Below are positions 11,050 through 12,826 of a stretch of 12,826 nucleotides of DNA, piece by piece. The notes under the pieces are model-generated. The model saw nothing but the letters and a program-made list of their open reading frames with translations. It made no database searches and was not told where the DNA came from. Numbering within the stretch: the first letter of the stretch is position 1; each line of letters begins with the position of its first letter. The translations under genes and the position numbers were made by a program. The DNA comes from an uncultured Bacilli bacterium (GTDB taxonomy: Bacteria > Bacillota_I > Bacilli_A > RF39 > UBA660): positions 1-12,826 of the forward strand of contig CATOJL010000019.1 in assembly GCA_951800155.1 (NCBI GenBank), written 5' to 3'.

Positions 11050-12780
11050 TTAATTTATTGAATCAAAAATTTTTTTAAAATCTTTGTAAGTATTGATTTC
11101 ATAATCAGTTCTAAAATTAAATAATTCATGTAATTCATCAGTTATATCAGTTCTTATATATTCTGGAATATAACCATCACCTTTAATTTCTAATACATTC
11201 ATATCTCTTAAAGTTTTTAAAATTTGTGAAGAGGTAAATTTATAGTTTAATTTCTTTTCTAATAATCTATAAATAAACAAAGAAATAAAGCAAGTCATAA
11301 AATGAGCTTTAATACGGTCTTCTCTAGATAGATTAACTGGTCTAGCAAGAAAGTCAGATTTCATAATTCTAAATGATTCCTCGATTTCCCATCTGCCTTT
11401 AACTATTTTTAATATTTGACTAATATCTCCAATTAAATTGGTAGTTAATGCGTAATAACCATCATATTTTTCTTCCTCTTTGATCATATCTTCATTAATA
11501 GAATAAGAAGTATTTTCAGCAATTTCACCATTATTAGTAGAATTAATACTATCAATAAATCTTCTATAATCATTTTGGTTTTTACCTTTTCTAGTGACAT
11601 TGTTAGTTTCAATAGATTTTTTAGCTCTTTCAATTTGAGAATTTCTAATGTTTCTGTTGTAGTCAAAATATTTAAAAGAGAAAGTAACAATTAAATCTTG
11701 TTTAACAGATTTAGTTTCAGTTTGGATAACTTTGTAAAATAAAGTATCATAGTATTTTTCTTTTAAAGAATCATTGTTCATGATATCCTCTAAATTATAA
11801 ACATGTTTTAAATTGTTTAAGATTCGCCAATCATTTTTATCAAACACTTGTGTTTTATATTCATCCTTCAATTTCTTTAAAGATTGGGTAATAACAAACC
11901 CGCGATTATCTTTAACATTAAACTTCTTTATTTCATCAGAAGCAAGACCAGAATCAGTACATAAAATCATTTTAGTATCATCTAATTTAAAATTGTTAAT
12001 AATTTTATTTTCTTCTGGAATTAAAGTTTTTTGTTCGTTTTGATTACCTGGATAAATATTACAAGAAAGTGGAATCCCATCTCCATCCATAAATAACCCC
12101 ATACCAACGATAGGATTAGGTCTATGTTCTTTTGAAATACCATATCTTCTTAAATCATCTTCATCATCAATATCAAAGAAATAATTAGTACAATCATAAT
12201 AAATAACACTAGAATTTCTTTTAATTATGTTTTTACTATTATTGAATAATTGTTCTTGAATATAATCCATGTTTTCAGCAATATAGTTTAAAGCTCTATA
12301 TTCATCATGAAGTTTAAATTTAGGCTGTTCAATAAAATTTTGACATTGTTTAAAAGTTTCTAACTTAGAAGAAGGATAGATAATTCTGGCATAAACTAAA
12401 TAAGATAAAATTTCATTTAAATCAAATTGAAATTTATATTTACTTTGAATTTCATTACAAACGTCGTTCAAATTTAATTGATTATATAGTTTTTGTAAGA
12501 ATAAATATCCAACATTAAAAGATATTTTATTATTCATAGGAATAATTTTTTTATTATTCTTTTTGATAATGATGGTTTCACTTTTAGAATGTTCTTCATT
12601 ATATTGCTTCACATAATCTTTAAGCCAAACCATATAATCAGTATTACCAGCCATAATTTTAATATCTTCAAGATTACCAATACGTTTCACTATTTTAGTA
12701 GATCTTTTGCCATTCTTTGTATAATCCTTAATAATATAAAATAAAGTAGTATTTTTAGATTTAGAAATTTTAAGCCTCAT
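11050..12780 (-). CDS. IS1634-family DDE transposase
   Basis: A 576-aa transposase of the IS4-like DDE superfamily, IS1634 type, apparently complete. The N-terminus (MRLKISKSKNTTLFYIIKDYTKNGKRSTKIVKRIG) is characteristic of the group. Catalytic residues from M12780: D196 in IYYDCTN, D276 in LCTDSGLAS, and E467 in GRWEIEESFRIMK, with R463 and K474 completing the R-(3)-E-(6)-K part of the IS4 signature. YDGYYALTTN precedes this block as expected, and a helical C-terminal region follows. The start is taken at 12780: AGGTG (12792-12788) lies seven bases upstream. The longer frame from 12813 would begin inside the TATAAT -10 box. There are no frameshifts or internal stops, so the element may be active. 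Confidence 0.93.
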   Translation of the reverse strand: MRLKISKSKNTTLFYIIKDYTKNGKRSTKIVKRIGNLEDIKIMAGNTDYMVWLKDYVKQYNEEHSKSETIIIKKNNKKIIPMNNKISFNVGYLFLQKLYNQLNLNDVCNEIQSKYKFQFDLNEILSYLVYARIIYPSSKLETFKQCQNFIEQPKFKLHDEYRALNYIAENMDYIQEQLFNNSKNIIKRNSSVIYYDCTNYFFDIDDEDDLRRYGISKEHRPNPIVGMGLFMDGDGIPLSCNIYPGNQNEQKTLIPEENKIINNFKLDDTKMILCTDSGLASDEIKKFNVKDNRGFVITQSLKKLKDEYKTQVFDKNDWRILNNLKHVYNLEDIMNNDSLKEKYYDTLFYKVIQTETKSVKQDLIVTFSFKYFDYNRNIRNSQIERAKKSIETNNVTRKGKNQNDYRRFIDSINSTNNGEIAENTSYSINEDMIKEEEKYDGYYALTTNLIGDISQILKIVKGRWEIEESFRIMKSDFLARPVNLSREDRIKAHFMTCFISLFIYRLLEKKLNYKFTSSQILKTLRDMNVLEIKGDGYIPEYIRTDITDELHELFNFRTDYEINTYKDFKKIFDSIN

Positions 12781-12811
12781 ATTATTACACCTATCTATAT
12801 CATATATTAAC

Positions 12812-12817
12812 ATTATA
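12812..12817 (-). promoter_or_regulatory. -10 box of the transposase gene
   Basis: TATAAT on the minus strand (12817-12812), preceded by TTG. A -35 would fall at about 12835-12840, beyond the window. It places the transcript start near 12805, between the two candidate ATGs. Confidence 0.5.
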
Positions 12818-12826
12818 CAATACTCC

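Larger units (their letters stand above)
11018..12826 (-). mobile_element. IS1634-type insertion sequence, right end outside the window
   Basis: The element carries a single intact transposase gene on the minus strand. Its left boundary should lie between the terminator ending at 11017 and the transposase stop at 11050. I cannot define the terminal inverted repeats, because the transposase-upstream end extends past 12826. Coordinates are therefore approximate. Confidence 0.6.

Noticed and set aside
12781..12813. Upstream in-frame extension of the transposase
   Set aside because: The ATG at 12813 falls within the TATAAT -10 box. The ATG at 12780 has AGGTG seven bases upstream.
1..12826. CRISPR array
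   Set aside because: No regularly spaced repeats of 20-40 bases anywhere; the only clear direct repeat is the two-unit 11-bp one at 3358-3379.
1..12826. Mycoplasma-type code with TGA as Trp
   Set aside because: TGG is used for Trp throughout and TGA occurs only as a stop (for example 431-433).

Overview
The window is AT-rich, uses the standard bacterial code (TGG for Trp, no internal TGA in the large genes), has strong AGGAGG-type ribosome binding sites, extended -10 promoters and short hairpin-plus-T-run terminators. With a class B sortase, a TagO/WecA-type undecaprenyl-phosphate transferase and a DUF421 membrane protein, this points to a low-GC Gram-positive (Bacillota), probably of the Bacilli/Erysipelotrichia type. 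That placement is an inference from gene content; I cannot name a species.

Left part (1-3540), accessory in character: small genes, remnants and long non-coding stretches, visibly more AT-rich than the typA region. It holds a RelB/DinJ-YafQ toxin-antitoxin pair (158-717) behind a nested palindromic operator, a region of decayed sequence with a hairpin, a terminator and a membrane-protein-like remnant (718-1306), a GNAT acetyltransferase with its own promoter (1359-1880), a small unknown gene split by a one-base frameshift (2159-2579), a minus-strand Cys-rich mini-gene with collagen-like Gly triplets (2863-3021), and a tRNA-Arg(CCG) with encoded CCA (3204-3280). A tandem 11-bp direct repeat lies 78 bp downstream of the tRNA, and a strong terminator at 3496-3536 closes the region.

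Middle part (3805-7981), envelope genes: a promoter at 3805-3833 drives a secreted, thioredoxin-like protein with a sortase-type C-terminal sorting signal (3855-4943), followed by a class B sortase (4971-5822). They look like a dedicated substrate-enzyme pair. An intrinsic terminator folded across the substrate's stop codon separates them and would throttle sortase expression. The sortase has Lys where the catalytic Arg is expected, and the substrate motif is VPQTLD rather than a canonical NPQTN or PxTG. Then come a promoter with a leader of about 150 nt, a TagO/WecA-type transferase that would start teichoic acid or other cell-wall glycopolymer synthesis (6087-7169), and a DUF421/YetF protein (7224-7946).

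Right part (7985-12826): an unrecognised minus-strand protein (7985-8623) is divergent from typA/bipA (8755-10569), the ribosome-associated GTPase. typA converges on a small XRE-type regulator (10605-10856) across a bidirectional terminator. Next is a minimal promoter-hairpin unit that may be a small RNA of about 60 nt (10940-11017). Last is an intact IS1634-type DDE transposase on the minus strand (11050-12780), whose upstream IS end lies beyond the window.

Annotated starts that differ from the longest reading frame are 3855, 8755 and 12780. In each case a promoter lies downstream of, or over, the longer start.
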